Shown here: in pieces, positions 23,035-34,515 of the stretch
Layout of the letters: each line of letters opens with the position of its first letter
Numbering within the stretch: position 1 is the stretch's first letter
NCBI RefSeq assembly: GCF_029867415.1
Contig: NC_081186.1
Location: 110,300,128-110,364,127 of the forward strand
Reading direction: 5' to 3'
DNA from: Vicia villosa
Lineage: Eukaryota; Streptophyta; Magnoliopsida; Fabales; Fabaceae
DNA length: 64,000 nt
Notes under the pieces: model-generated
Told to the model about the DNA's origin: nothing
The model's input: the letters and a program-made list of their open reading frames with translations, nothing else
Database searches by the model: none
Made by a program: the position numbers and the translations under genes

Positions 23035-24885
23035 AATAACCACCTCCAATACTTGCAACACACAACCACTTAATTATGATTCTGTTTCAAACAACAAAAT
23101 CCAAGTCAAGAGATAGTGCAAACAACAAGCAATGGTATCATACAAAATATGTCACTCAAAGACTATTCTTATAAAATGGGAAGTCAAGAGGTAGTGTAGT
23201 GCACTGCATACCACAAGTTCAGACATGTCATTCAATATGTGGTTTTTCAGTGTCTGTCAAACTTTGAGGGTAATGGAAATGAGTAAATAAACAGACCAAT
23301 ATAGAAGAAAAAATAATATCAGAAACTAATGTATCTCGGAAAACTGAGAGAACCACCCATGCCATAGTTGTTTAATTAATGTGGTTTGGTCATGTGAACT
23401 ACTTGTTATCTAAATGATCTAATTTTTTTTTATCATATATAGTAGTTATTGTTGACTTTATTTATGTCTTATGACTTTGAATAAATTATAGGGTTACAAG
23501 CCATATATATATAATACTAAGGTTCAATTTATCTAAACACCTAATCCCCAAATTTCCTTAAAAAACAATTATCTCTATCCATAATTATCTCAATAATATG
23601 AGTTATACTTTCAACAACCGATAATTACCTAAACAGCTCATAATCATTTCAACAATAAGTGTCATACAGGCGTGTCGCGGTATCCTTTAAGAATAGGCAT
23701 GTCGCGGTGTCCGACACTTGTATGACACTCGTACGACACGTGACGGAGAAGTCTGACAAGTGTCAGAAAAGTCAGACAAGTGTCACCTAAAAAATAGATT
23801 TTTTCATTGTTTCGACACTCTTCAAATCGGTGTCGGACACTCATATGACACTCATACAACACTTGTAGAACAATTCCAACAAGTTTTTCCAAAAGTTAAA
23901 ATACTTTTCAACATACCTTACACATCTTTTGTACATGTATTGAAACAATATTATCAATGAAAAATTAAAGACCTTAATTTTTATTAGAATATTTTTAACT
24001 ATTTTAATAATAGATAGATAAATAAAACTTAAATATTATCATATATGTAGCTGTGTCGATTTCCTATGTTTTTGATATTATCGATGTTGGAGTGTCCGTG
24101 TCGTGTCGTGTCGCAGTGTCCGTGTCAGAGTCCGTGCTTCATAGATCATACTCAACAGTTTGACACGTTTAAATCATGGTCAAATAGAAACCTCATAAAA
24201 TATTTGTCATGATTAAACGAAAATAAAATTAAAACTTTTTTAATTAATCATATTTCAACCATGATTAACCTATATTCTATCATACTATATTCTATAGTTT
24301 CTCTAAAAAAAAAAACACGTATGACATCTAGCTAAAATATCACCCAAAAAAGTCTGTCATCAAGCTAAAATATCATTGTGATAAATAAGTTTACACAAAA
24401 TTTTCTAAATATCTCCATAAATTAACTGTTACTTTTCATAAAGATCAAGACAGTGAGATTTGTTCCGCATAGGACAAGGAATTTGTTTAACCGTCCACTA
24501 TTTGAGAAGCACTCTTTCTTTATGAAATTTGTTGTGTAGTAATGACGATACTTCAAATTAAAGTTTTGATCCTCGAGTATGGTCTATTGCAGACACAAAA
24601 CGATATGGAATTGGTGTTTTCTTCTTTAAAAGAAATTTATGTGAGTAGTGATAAATTTTTAATTATTTGATTTGACCACCTTATTTGTGTGCCTCTTTGT
24701 TTCCTTCTTACCCTTTCCTTGACAAACAATGCCGATCAATGTTCATTACCTTTTATGTCATAATCTTTCAATCATATTTTGTATTTCATAATAAACCTAA
24801 AAGGATTTATTCCAACAACAGTAAAATGGTTATAATGTTATTATCGTGGCAGATAACTACAAGATGAATAGTCATTGCATATAGT
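23035..24885. repeat. Duplicated segment, copy B
   Basis: Counterpart of 15984-17365 in the same orientation. It keeps the empty target site of the hAT-like MITE (CTCGAGTATGG near 24573) and carries its own insertion at about 23655-24150. Confidence 0.7.
23655..24150. repeat. Dispersed repeat rich in GTGTCC/GACAC words
   Basis: Begins around GTGTCGCGGTATCC and closes with GTGTCCGTGTCGTGTCGTGT and a GTGCTTCATAGA end. It is filled with short inverted words such as GTGTCCGACAC and is absent from copy A. I recall similar CACGGACAC repeats widely in plants, but the class is not settled and no clear target duplication is seen. Confidence 0.5.
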
Positions 24886-25310
24886 TGAATTTGTTAACAA
24901 AATTACTTGATAATCTATAGCTAGATTACTATCATGAATTTGTTAACAATGTTATATTTGATATATTTTGGTAAACCAGATTATTTGTAAAAAGAGATGT
25001 TTGTGAATTTATTGACTAGCCACATGAGAACGGATCGTCACTTAGGCCAACAGATGTTTTGGTGTATAGTTAAGTAGGATGGAAACATGCATATATGAAT
25101 TTGGATGGAGTTTTTCCATAGGTGGTACTAAGGACTTCAAGTTTTACTACGGGACAAACATTTCTCGAAGTTGCTTCAAGTAATGCAAGGATATGTTTGG
25201 GTGAGGATATGTTTGGGTTAGAGTCATATCTCTGATTTGTGGTGTGTGATGTTGAAGAATTAGTTAGAGACCATAATTATAGAAGGTTTGGAGCAATTTG
25301 ATCCCAAGAT
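24886..25310. other. Unassigned, possible degenerate LINE piece
   Basis: No open frame. Around 25080-25110 a translation resembling MNLDGVF hints at a LINE RNase H start, but it is too short to support. Confidence 0.25.
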
Positions 25311-25390
25311 TTCTTATCTTGTGTCAGTGTATGTTTCTGAGATACACTACCGAAATCATCTCTTGTTTTTTTTTTTAAACAAAAAGGGTG

Positions 25391-25459
25391 TTTTCGAAGA
25401 TGTATATCCGAAACATTTTCTGATGGTTTTTTTAAGCAATTCGAAAATGTATTTCCGAA
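25391..25459. repeat. Two 20-bp palindromic motifs (TTCGGA-type)
   Basis: TTTTCGAAGATGTATATCCG near 25391 and TTCGAAAATGTATTTCCGAA at 25440-25459. They flank the transposase-OTU relic on its 3' side and belong to the palindrome family described at 28475, 29154, 30080 and 54908. Confidence 0.7.
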
Positions 25460-25639
25460 TTATGCATAACTAGAAACATAAATTAATTAGGCAGAATCAG
25501 CACCATGGAAACGTGAAAATAATTAAATCGGTAAAAGTAAGCAGCGGTAAAATGTTGAATAGATATATTATATATGTATTGAATCATATAGAACTTACAT
25601 TATGCACGACAATACATACAAAAAATTGTTCGATTACAT

Positions 25640-27260
25640 TCTAAAATATACCAAACGAATTGTCATTGCTTAAATTTGAAACTGATTCTTTCTTCGACTT
25701 CTTCATATTTGATTCTCTCTCAATCTCCGTCAACTTCGTGAATTGTTCCATTCTTTCCAAAGAGTGATCTGGTCAACTTTCCGCCTCTTTTGTGGAATGT
25801 GTTGTCCATTCCACTGACGTAGCCGGAATAGGACAACCCGATTTCAAATAAACCTGAACAAAATGTAGCGATCTAAGATACCCAATACAAATGATGCGGT
25901 CATATGGGTCTTAAAGTGGGCGACCCCGAAGTGGGAAAAATGTCTCCGAAAAATCATATCTCGTCAGATCGACACACACCATGTCTTCTGCACTTGCTAT
26001 AAGATGGCCCATTTCAGGGAAACACATCCATTTTTCAAGTGGTGCGGAACTAGTAACACATGGAACAAAAGCATTGTGAATTTCATCGAATCCTTCCTTA
26101 TTCCCATATAGTTGTGTGTAAGCTTCCCTATACACCGTCAACTCCGAAATAAGTGTTTGTCGCACATGAGTATGGTCAAGCATACACAACTTTCTCTTTC
26201 ACCTGATCAAGAATAGTAGATTCCACGTATTTTAGAAAGTTTGGATACTTGACACACAAGATCCTGAAATGTACAACATTCTCAACATACAACTCTTCTG
26301 TAGAAGAATTTATAATATTTGCCCATGCATCCATTATATTCTCCACCACAACATTAGATTTGAGCATGTTTTTGTTTTCACCCTTGAAATCTTAGGTGCC
26401 AACCGTAGATTTGAGTTTGGATTTCACATTTTTTATATGATACCGACAAAGTAATGCATATGATGTAGGAAACACACTACCAACCACATTCATAAGGGCG
26501 TCATTTCGGCCGGTTACAATGACACTAGACATATTTTGTGGATCCTTCAACAAACTCTTGCATATGTCCAACGCTCATGTAACATTTTCTTCTTTCTCAC
26601 ATTCGAGAAATGCAAATCCAACCGAAAATATCTTCTCCGTAGAAGTGACACCAAAAATGTCTAGAAGCATAAGCTTATACTTGTTGGTCTTGTACATTGA
26701 ATCAATTATAAAGACGGATAGAAATGTGTTGAATAACTTGATACTTTTTGTATGAGTCCAAAAAATATCACGGACACTTACTTATCATCACACGCTCTGT
26801 ATCTTGAAACATAGTGGTTATCATCCAAAAGTTTCAAAAGTTGTTGCATTTCGAATCTCAGACCTCAGCTTGGAATGTTGTGTTTATAACGTCTGTTGTA
26901 TACCTGCTTGATATTTGACACAATTTGTGGTCTTTTCTGTTTCAAATCTGCAAGTATGTTTCTCGGCACAACTTTGAATATCGATATTTCCGAAATAATT
27001 TCTTTCTCATCCGACTTAAGTCGACCTACAATTGGATGATCTTGTAGCTTTTTGTCCAACGCATGGTTATGTTTACCACAAATGACACTAAATCGCCACG
27101 TATCATCCATCCTACATGAACCACACAATTTAAACAGACACTCACATTTTCTCGATTTGGTGTCATCGTGTTTTAACTGCCGAACTTTTGAAACATATTC
27201 TCCACCTCATCTCGATTTGGTTATGTTGATGAGCATTGAAAACTTGATCATTTAAAAATT
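25640..27260 (-). pseudogene. MULE transposase fused to an OTU-type cysteine protease domain, decayed
   Basis: Read on the minus strand from 27260: a zinc-binding start (CECLFKLCGSC) and the FAR1/MULE-like stretch CGKHNHALDKKL (27128-26865, open); a transposase core with IDSMYKTNKYKLMLLDIFGV (near 26700), where the second acidic motif reads VTGRNDALMN, so the usual aspartate is Gly; LLCRYHI; then a segment ending KEKVVYA near 26176. Directly after, in another frame, the C-terminal half of an OTU domain follows (26189-25911, HVRQTLISELTVY, DEIHNAF, EKWMCFPEMGHLIA, FFPLRGRP), then HFVQVYLKSGCPIP to about 25655. The rest of the transposase and the OTU catalytic Cys region are missing, so a deletion near 26180 joined the two. 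MULEs with an OTU or other peptidase domain are known in plants. Confidence 0.7.
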
Positions 27261-27669
27261 ATTGCCCAACAACTATCTAAACAACAATTGTTTTACATTC
27301 ATCATTCACCTCATTCGGCTTAGCATCATCATTCACCTTAGCCGAAACAGCTTTGGGAACACATGTCGGGTGAACCATATCTAAAACGGGCAACACAGAA
27401 AATCTGTTAAGAATTCTGGTTATGTAACAGACAGTTTCAGAAATGCACATCCCAAATAATTTAGGTGAGTATCGGAAATGCATTTTCGAAGTAATGCAGT
27501 ACTTTGATGCAAAAAACAGCTCCAATGTAAGGAAATGAGGGATGAAATGATGAAAGTTTACCTGAAACTGCAGCTTTTTATGCTCTCTTTGACATGATAA
27601 TACACTTGAAACTTGGTGTGAAGGCGAAAAATGGATTGAGAATGGATGAAGTTTTTTGGAGGGTTTTCG
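27261..27669 (-). other. 5' part or leader of the transposase-OTU relic
   Basis: A minus-strand frame stays open from 27717 to 27277 but shows no domain and crosses the edge of the neighbouring MITE. A palindrome copy (TCGGAAATGCATTTTCGAA) lies at 27473-27490. Confidence 0.35.
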
Positions 27670-28394
<725 letters not shown>

Positions 28395-28474
28395 GATTTT
28401 GGTTATGGAGTGAAAATACATCTAAAAAAATACCTCTGAATGTTTAAATTTAACGTTCGAATATAAATAGTGTT

Positions 28475-28583
28475 TTCGGATATTCGTTTCCGAAACGCCT
28501 TAAAATTTGATATGAGGTGTGTTCGGAGATAAATTTCCGAAGAATATTTAAAATTTAAGATGTTTCGGAGACGAATCTCCGAA
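28475..28583. repeat. Three palindromic motifs (TTCGGA-type)
   Basis: TCGGATATTCGTTTCCGA at about 28477, TTCGGAGATAAATTTCCGAA at 28522-28541 and TTCGGAGACGAATCTCCGAA at 28564-28583. The last is a palindrome except at its centre. Confidence 0.8.
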
Positions 28584-28649
28584 GAATATTTTAAAATTTT
28601 CAGGATTTTTTTCACCATTACAAAATGAAAAAAAAAAAACATCCCTTTT

Positions 28650-29018
28650 ATTAAGAGTGTGCAAATAAACCCGTTCAATTGAACCATACTAACAAAACCC
28701 AATGACCCAATATTAGAAGTCCAAATTTTTTGTATAAAAAGTGGCCCAAAACAATTTCATTAAAAAAAAAAAATGAACTCAATTTAAAAACAATTTCCTA
28801 AACCAATGTTGTTTTACAAAATTGTAATCGTTATCATTTTAACTTCCTTCTTCTTTCATTGTGTTAAATGTTTGCTCCCTAATACCACAATCATTTTATT
28901 TTTCAACTCTTTAAAATCATTGCAAATAAAACTGATTTTATAGTAAAATGGTGTGGTTTATAAACCTTAACCAAATAAATGGATTGGTTCATGTAATTAA
29001 GGTACCATGCAGAGCCCT
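28650..29018. mobile_element. Degenerate hAT-like MITE
   Basis: Left end AAGAGTGTGCAAATAAACCC and right end TTAAGGTACCATGCAGAGCCCT are imperfect inverted partners of the AGGG(T/C)TGTGCA type. No target duplication is clear. Confidence 0.4.
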
Positions 29019-29153
29019 ATATGTCACTTGTATTGAGTCAAACTTATTAATGTTTTCATTTGGGCCACAATAATTTATTTATCATAATTTTTTTAGGAAA
29101 TTTTTTACAGACCTCAGCGGTGAAAACCCCTGCTGAAAACTCGAAAATACCCT

Positions 29154-29309
29154 CCGAAGATGCTTCTCCGAAAAAATTGGAATTTTGGTTAATTCAGAGA
29201 CGCATCTCTGAAAACACAAAAAAAATGGAATTTTAATTAATTCGGATATGCATATCCGAAAAAACCCCAAAAAAATTTTTTGGGGTTTTTTCGGATATGC
29301 ATATCCGAA
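29154..29309. repeat. Four palindromes, two of them perfect 20-mers, inside a large inverted repeat
   Basis: TTCGGATATGCATATCCGAA occurs exactly at 29241-29260 and 29290-29309; weaker copies lie at 29154-29174 and 29193-29212. The two perfect copies are arms of a near-perfect inverted repeat of about 50 bp per arm (29221-29330) centred on an A7T6 run near 29276. The RNA or single strand would form a very stable cruciform or hairpin. Confidence 0.9.
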
Positions 29310-29330
29310 TTAATCAAAATTCCAAAAAAT

Positions 29331-29760
29331 TAAAAATTTTGAGATATTGATTAATTCAGATATCATAAAATTGATATAATTTATAAGTTATAAATAGTAA
29401 TAATGATAATTATACAGTTGATTTTTTTTAAATCCAATTATAAATTAAAAAAAACTCATAAAAATTTAATCATGATAAATTTCATATTAATAACTACTAA
29501 AATTATAACTAATACAATATAATTATAATTATATAATAAATATATTAATAATTATTCAACAAAAATTTAAAATAAAAGAGATCAAGTAAGAATAAAATTT
29601 TTATTACTTTATTCTTATTTTAATATAAATTTCGAATTACATTAATTTTTCAAATAATTTTTTTATGTATCATAAAAAAAAATAGTAAATAAGATGTTAA
29701 TTTAAATATTTATTAGACTAATATTATTATTATATCTTGATTATTATAATATATATTTAA
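29331..29760. other. AT-rich sequence without recognised features
   Basis: No gene or structured repeat seen. Confidence 0.4.
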
Positions 29761-29762
29761 TA

Positions 29763-29990
29763 GAAGAGAGATATATTGACTCCAAGAGTAAGTGTTGAAC
29801 ATTTACTCCAAATCTTAACCATTGATTATCATTAATCTAACGGCTTTAATTAATTTTTTATATAGAAAAATATTTCCAAAAATAATTAAATTTAATGATC
29901 AATTAAAACTGTTAGATTCATGAAAATCAATAGTTAAGATTTGGAGTAAGTGTTCAACACTTACTCTTGGAGTCAATATATCCCTCCTCA
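29763..29990. mobile_element. Foldback MITE, 228 bp, TA target site
   Basis: Nearly the whole element is an inverted repeat with arms of about 95 bp: both ends read inward GA(A/G)GAG(A/G)GATATATTGACT, then CCAAGAGTAAGTGTTGAACA. It is bordered by TA on both sides (29761-29762, 29991-29992). A second, left-damaged copy lies at 53690-53877. It is a candidate source of small RNAs because of its long hairpin. Confidence 0.85.
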
Positions 29991-30079
29991 TATAATATAT
30001 TTTAATTAATACATTTAATTGTACTATTAATTGTGTTGATTCACTTGATTTTAATTTTTTTTAATAATTGTTGAATTTT

Positions 30080-30273
30080 TTCTGATATGCATATCCGAAA
30101 TATTCTAAGACCAAAAATTAAAATATTTCAGATATTCATCTCCAAAGACACTCCCTCTCCAAAAAAAAAAAGTAATTTCAAAAATGCATCTCCGAAAACA
30201 CTTTTTTCGGTGATTTCGGAAATACATCTCTAAAAACACTATTTTTTTGTGTTTTCGAAAGTGCAATTTCGAA
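30080..30273. repeat. Five degenerate palindromes (TTCGGA-type)
   Basis: Copies at 30080-30099, 30127-30147, 30177-30196, 30215-30234 and 30254-30273, spaced 20-50 bp apart. The first keeps the TATGCATATCCGAA arm; the others have one to four mismatches. Confidence 0.75.
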
Positions 30274-30370
30274 ATCAATTTTTTTCAAAAAAAAATTATT
30301 AAAATCAACAACTTATATATAGCAACATTCAAGTTAATTCCAACAATTCTACTCTCAAGAGAATGATACC

Positions 30371-33300
30371 TGGCATACCCCAAAATTTGCCCATACTATT
30401 TCTCTTATACAAATTCAAGTCAATACATAAAGCTCCAAGACACATTCTCCTATACAAGGCTCAGAAACTAGGGTTTGGTTTGTTCAAGGGAAAGTCAATG
30501 AATCAATGGCTCCAAGGCATCCCATATGTCTCAAAGTATCTTACATTACCTCTATGACAAGTATCAAGTCTCAGCTTAAAAGATTAATCACTCAAATGTT
30601 CAGAAAGTCAACAGTCGACTGGGTTGACCTAAAAGTCAACTGTGGGCAAAGTAAAGTCAAAACTCCTGATTTTTTGTCAAGATCCTAATATTGAAGTATC
30701 ATTCAGCATTTGATCAATTATTGATCATGGTTCATCGAGGAAAGATCAAAAATCAATAAATCAAAAAGTTTCTAAATTAGGGTTTGTATAGGAGAAAGTC
30801 AACTGGACTTTGACCGGCCATAACTCTCACATGGAACATCAGAAATTTTCCATCCAAAGCTTATTTTGAAGGAAATTTAATTCTCTACAACTTTGTCTCT
30901 TACATGCCAAGGCTAAAAATGCTTCATTTAAGAGATATGAGCCAATACATTACAGATCCTCCAAAAAGGTCAACGAAAATACCTTTTGGGTCAAAGCTCA
31001 TAACTTGAGCATGGAGTATTTAATTGAGATGAAACTAAAAGCATCATTTAGGGGACACTCAAAGCTTCCTAAAAATCTCAAAAACACTTCCATACAATAA
31101 AAAATGAAGGAGTTATGATTGGTTCGGTTTGGTTAAAATTCAAGAAAAGTGAGAAACCCTAATTGACCAATTTTAAATTTTTGACTAATGGGCCAAAGTT
31201 TCTTGGTTCTAAACATGCCCATGGTGTATTTAGTAGCCCACCACGCCATCTTTTCCTTATTGTCATTATTATTTATTTTTATTTGAATTATATTCATTTT
31301 AATTCAAATTTAATAAAAGAAATAATGAAAAATATAAAAAGATGCAATATTATTTGGTCTCTCAATCAAATATTGAGTAGTCATGAGGGAAAAAACGTGA
31401 TAATGAATATTGGAAGGAGATTTGGACCAAAGAGGAATGATTTGAATCAATTTTAATCATAATCTTTTTTCAATATTTTCTCAATCAATCAACTCACTCA
31501 TTTGGCCAAATATTAACCCTAGAAAGATGCTTATATATAAGGAGAAGAGTCAGAAGAAAAGGACACGCAGGGCTGCCATAAAAAACCCTAGAGAAATCTC
31601 CAAAGTTTACAAATAACTAGGGCATGTCTAAAAACCCGGTTCAACAGGTTTCAATGACTTTCATTCGTCCCTTTGCTTTCCTGAAGGTCCCATGAGCTTG
31701 TCCCAATCATTATTGAAGCCTTTCCTGAGCCAGAACTCGCGCAGCCATCCTTACCGGTTTGCCAATTTTTCTCGAATTTAATCTTTCTATTCATGTAATA
31801 TAGATAAGTTTAATTCATATATCCATGATCATGATGATTTTTAGGACGTTTTAGTACCGTCGTTTACAAGTTTTGACACAGGAATAGGAATTTGCCATGG
31901 CTAAGGTTCAAAAACGGTGGAGCTTCGAACTCCATGTTCCGGGAATTTTTAGGACTTAAAAATTGTAAAATTGAACTCACAAGGTCCAATTTAGTGAACC
32001 TGGGCTATTTCCTCTTCGTTTTAATTGAGATTCGCAGGTGGCCTTGCCGGAGAAGACGACGGAACCTACTGTTCCGGCGGCGGAGCTTCGTTGGATTTTG
32101 GAGACTAGGGCGTGGCGCGACTGGATTCGTCCATTTAAATTTCTGGACTTGTGGGAACACGCGCGCAGAAAGGTCATTGGCCAGTCAAAGAAATCTCTCC
32201 CTCTCTCCATACCTAATTGGTCTACCAGCACCATAATGGGGCCCACGCATTGACTGTTTGAATTTCTGGAATCAGGGAGTTTGTTATTTATTTATTGTTC
32301 TTGTTGCATATAATTGTCAACAATCGCAGGTGGATGAGCTGGAAGATGGTTTTGGTTGCTCACACTAGCGTCGCGGGTTCGATCCACCATCCTTACATGT
32401 TCTTTTTAATTGAATTTAATTACAGGATCACATGCTCCTCGCCCAGGAGAGACCACGGTGCACCCTCGGTACCAGCCAGTGGATTCACACAAAGCAAGAT
32501 CTAAAGGGCGAAAAACGCAAGTGTACCATGGACCATCGGAAGTTAGCCGCATAGGATTCAAAGCTAAGTCTTCTTATATTTTAAATATTTTTGTTTATTT
32601 CTTTTCTTTCTTTTCTTTTATTATAATCCTTTTTATTTATTTTTAATTGTTTAATAAACTAGTTTTTTATAATAATTCTGTACTCAATAATTTATATTTA
32701 ATCGAAGACTCGGCTCTTTTTCAATAATTATTTTTAAGCAATAAAAACTATTATTTTTGTATATGCTTTTAAATTTTTGTTAACTTCGATACATTTATAA
32801 ACCCTGGTTAACTTTTGGCCCTTTCAGGGTTTGTTTTTGCCTTACCCTTTCTTGTTTGCCTCAATTATTAATGTTTTAGTTTTTGATCTGCCACGTTATT
32901 GTTGGGGATTTTAATGCACTAACATTTCTCTTCTTCATGCCTAATTTTCAGGGTTAATCACGATCTTCCGACTACGCGCCACGCCAGATAAAAAAGCTAA
33001 GTTTCTTATTTATTTCTTTATTTATTTTAATGTCATTTTATTTTTATTTTAAAATATAGGGTTTGCCTCGAGTAATCAATGAATCATGCCTACACTCACT
33101 CTATTATTTTCATTTAAATTTTCAGGGTCAGTCGAAGGTTCCAGAAGATCAAGGTTTTCAATGTTTAAAACTAATTATTGATCCTTCTTATTTTTCCGTT
33201 TTTAATTTCCCCCATCCCCGCAGGTGTTTATTGTAATAGCGTAGGATTTTTATTTTCCTGCCTTTAATTTCTGCAATTTTAAAACTGCGTGGTTAGTAAT

Positions 33301-34138
33301 CTTAGGGAGTGCAAGCCTTTAACAGAATTAGGATAACTAATTATAAGATAAATATCTGAATTAACCACGTGATTGTTGCACCCACACACCTTTAGGGTAA
33401 CCTCTCTTGTTGCCTGTTGCCTTATTATCTGTTGCATGTTGCCTTTAAATTGTTAAAATAGTCAAGTCCCTCGATTCCGAGGATACCTAAAGCAATGTTG
33501 CCTTAAAGTTATTGAAACTCCCTCGATGTTGCCTCGATAAAAGATTGTCCCAATTGCTAAGGTATCCTCGCATGATGCCTAAGAAAATCAAATGACTATT
33601 ATATCCTTCCCTTAGACTACCTGCCTTCTTTGTGGCAAGGGACAATCTTATGGCGAACAATTATTCTCGATGTCCCGCACATCCAATTGAAAGACTTCCT
33701 GCCCTCTCATGGTATGGATAGATCCTTTCGCCCGAAAGACTTAAAGAACGTGAAAGACAAACTTAGGGTAGGTAGTTCTTAATTGCTTGCTCCATTCAAA
33801 TCAAAATCAAATGCTTTTCACACCTCCTTTCAAATACTTTCAAACAAGGCTACGCTTATTTACAAGCTAAAGTCCTTAATGAAATCTTTTTAGTATTCAC
33901 ACACGACACTTTTCAAACAATTCAAACAAACAAGTGAGCTAAGCAATTAAGAGCCCATGGATAACCATGGATGCAAAGGGTGCCTTACACCTTCCCTTTG
34001 TATAACTTACCCCCCGAACTCAAAATCTTTCAAAAGGTCTTTCCTGTTCTTTTAGCCTTTCCAATTGGATAAAATAAAAGTCGGTGGCGACTCATGCTTA
34101 ACCGCGACATTCCTATAAAGTCAGTTCACCGTATTACA
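30371..34138 (+). repeat. Solo LTR of Ogre/Tat type, 3768 bp, with ATACC target duplication
   Basis: Starts TGGCATACCCCAAAATTTGC and ends TCACCGTATTACA. The flanks ATACC at 30366-30370 and 34139-34143 are identical. The content fits my memory of Ogre LTRs of Fabeae: AGTCAACAGTCGACTGGGTT near 30606, GGTGGCGACTC near 34083, and a CCTTCCCTTTGTATAAC block near 33990 that is also seen, slightly changed, near 63455 in the other long LTR. No polyprotein is attached, so recombination between two LTRs removed the interior. Small ORFs within it (for example 31163-31456, 31892-32236) have no recognisable product. Confidence 0.9.
31532..31541 (+). promoter_or_regulatory. Candidate TATA box of the Ogre-type LTR
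   Basis: TATATATAAG about 1.16 kb into the LTR, followed by a purine-rich leader (GGAGAAGAGTCAGAAGAAAA). The position would make U3 about 1.2 kb. Motif evidence only. Confidence 0.45.
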
Positions 34139-34143
34139 ATACC

Positions 34144-34329
34144 TTAGATTTTTCAATCCTCAATATTTATGATTGAAGTTTCACAATAACAAAAAATAAT
34201 ATAGAGTAGAGTTAAACTTTAAGTAAAGTCCCTTTAAGTATCAATACTCGGATATCTATGTAAAAATAATAAAATGAAAGAGTCAAGGAATTAATAAAAT
34301 TGAACAATTCATAAAATTTCTTGTAATTA
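34144..34329. other. Short unassigned spacer
   Basis: Probably the 5' untranslated part of the copia remnant that follows; no feature seen. Confidence 0.35.
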
Positions 34330-34515
34330 GAAAAGATGACTGTTAAAAGTAATGTTTTCAGCATATATGATATTCAAGAAGACTTGTACAACATTCGATT
34401 GGGAAATCTTGATGTTTCATATTATTTTATCAGGATGAAGGTAATATGGCATGAATTTGACAATTATCGAACCATTCCTCGTTATAAATGTTGTATTCCT
34501 TGTAGTTGTAATATG
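34330..34515 (+). pseudogene. Ty1/copia gag fragment, first part
   Basis: Translation shows SIYDIQEDLYNIRLGNLDVS, then YFIRMKVIWHEFDNY and a closing CCIPCSCN, the conserved N-terminal gag of plant copia elements. The frame breaks off at 34515, where an LTR-like sequence begins; the gag resumes after about 36235. Confidence 0.8.

Noticed and set aside
24955..25280. Possible LINE RNase H fragment
   Set aside because: Only a few residues resemble the domain and every frame is broken; a clearer LINE remnant is at 53920-54650.
31892..32253. Overlapping ORFs of 71-114 codons on both strands in a GC-richer stretch
   Set aside because: They lie inside the Ogre-type solo LTR and have no recognisable domain; the higher GC explains the open frames.
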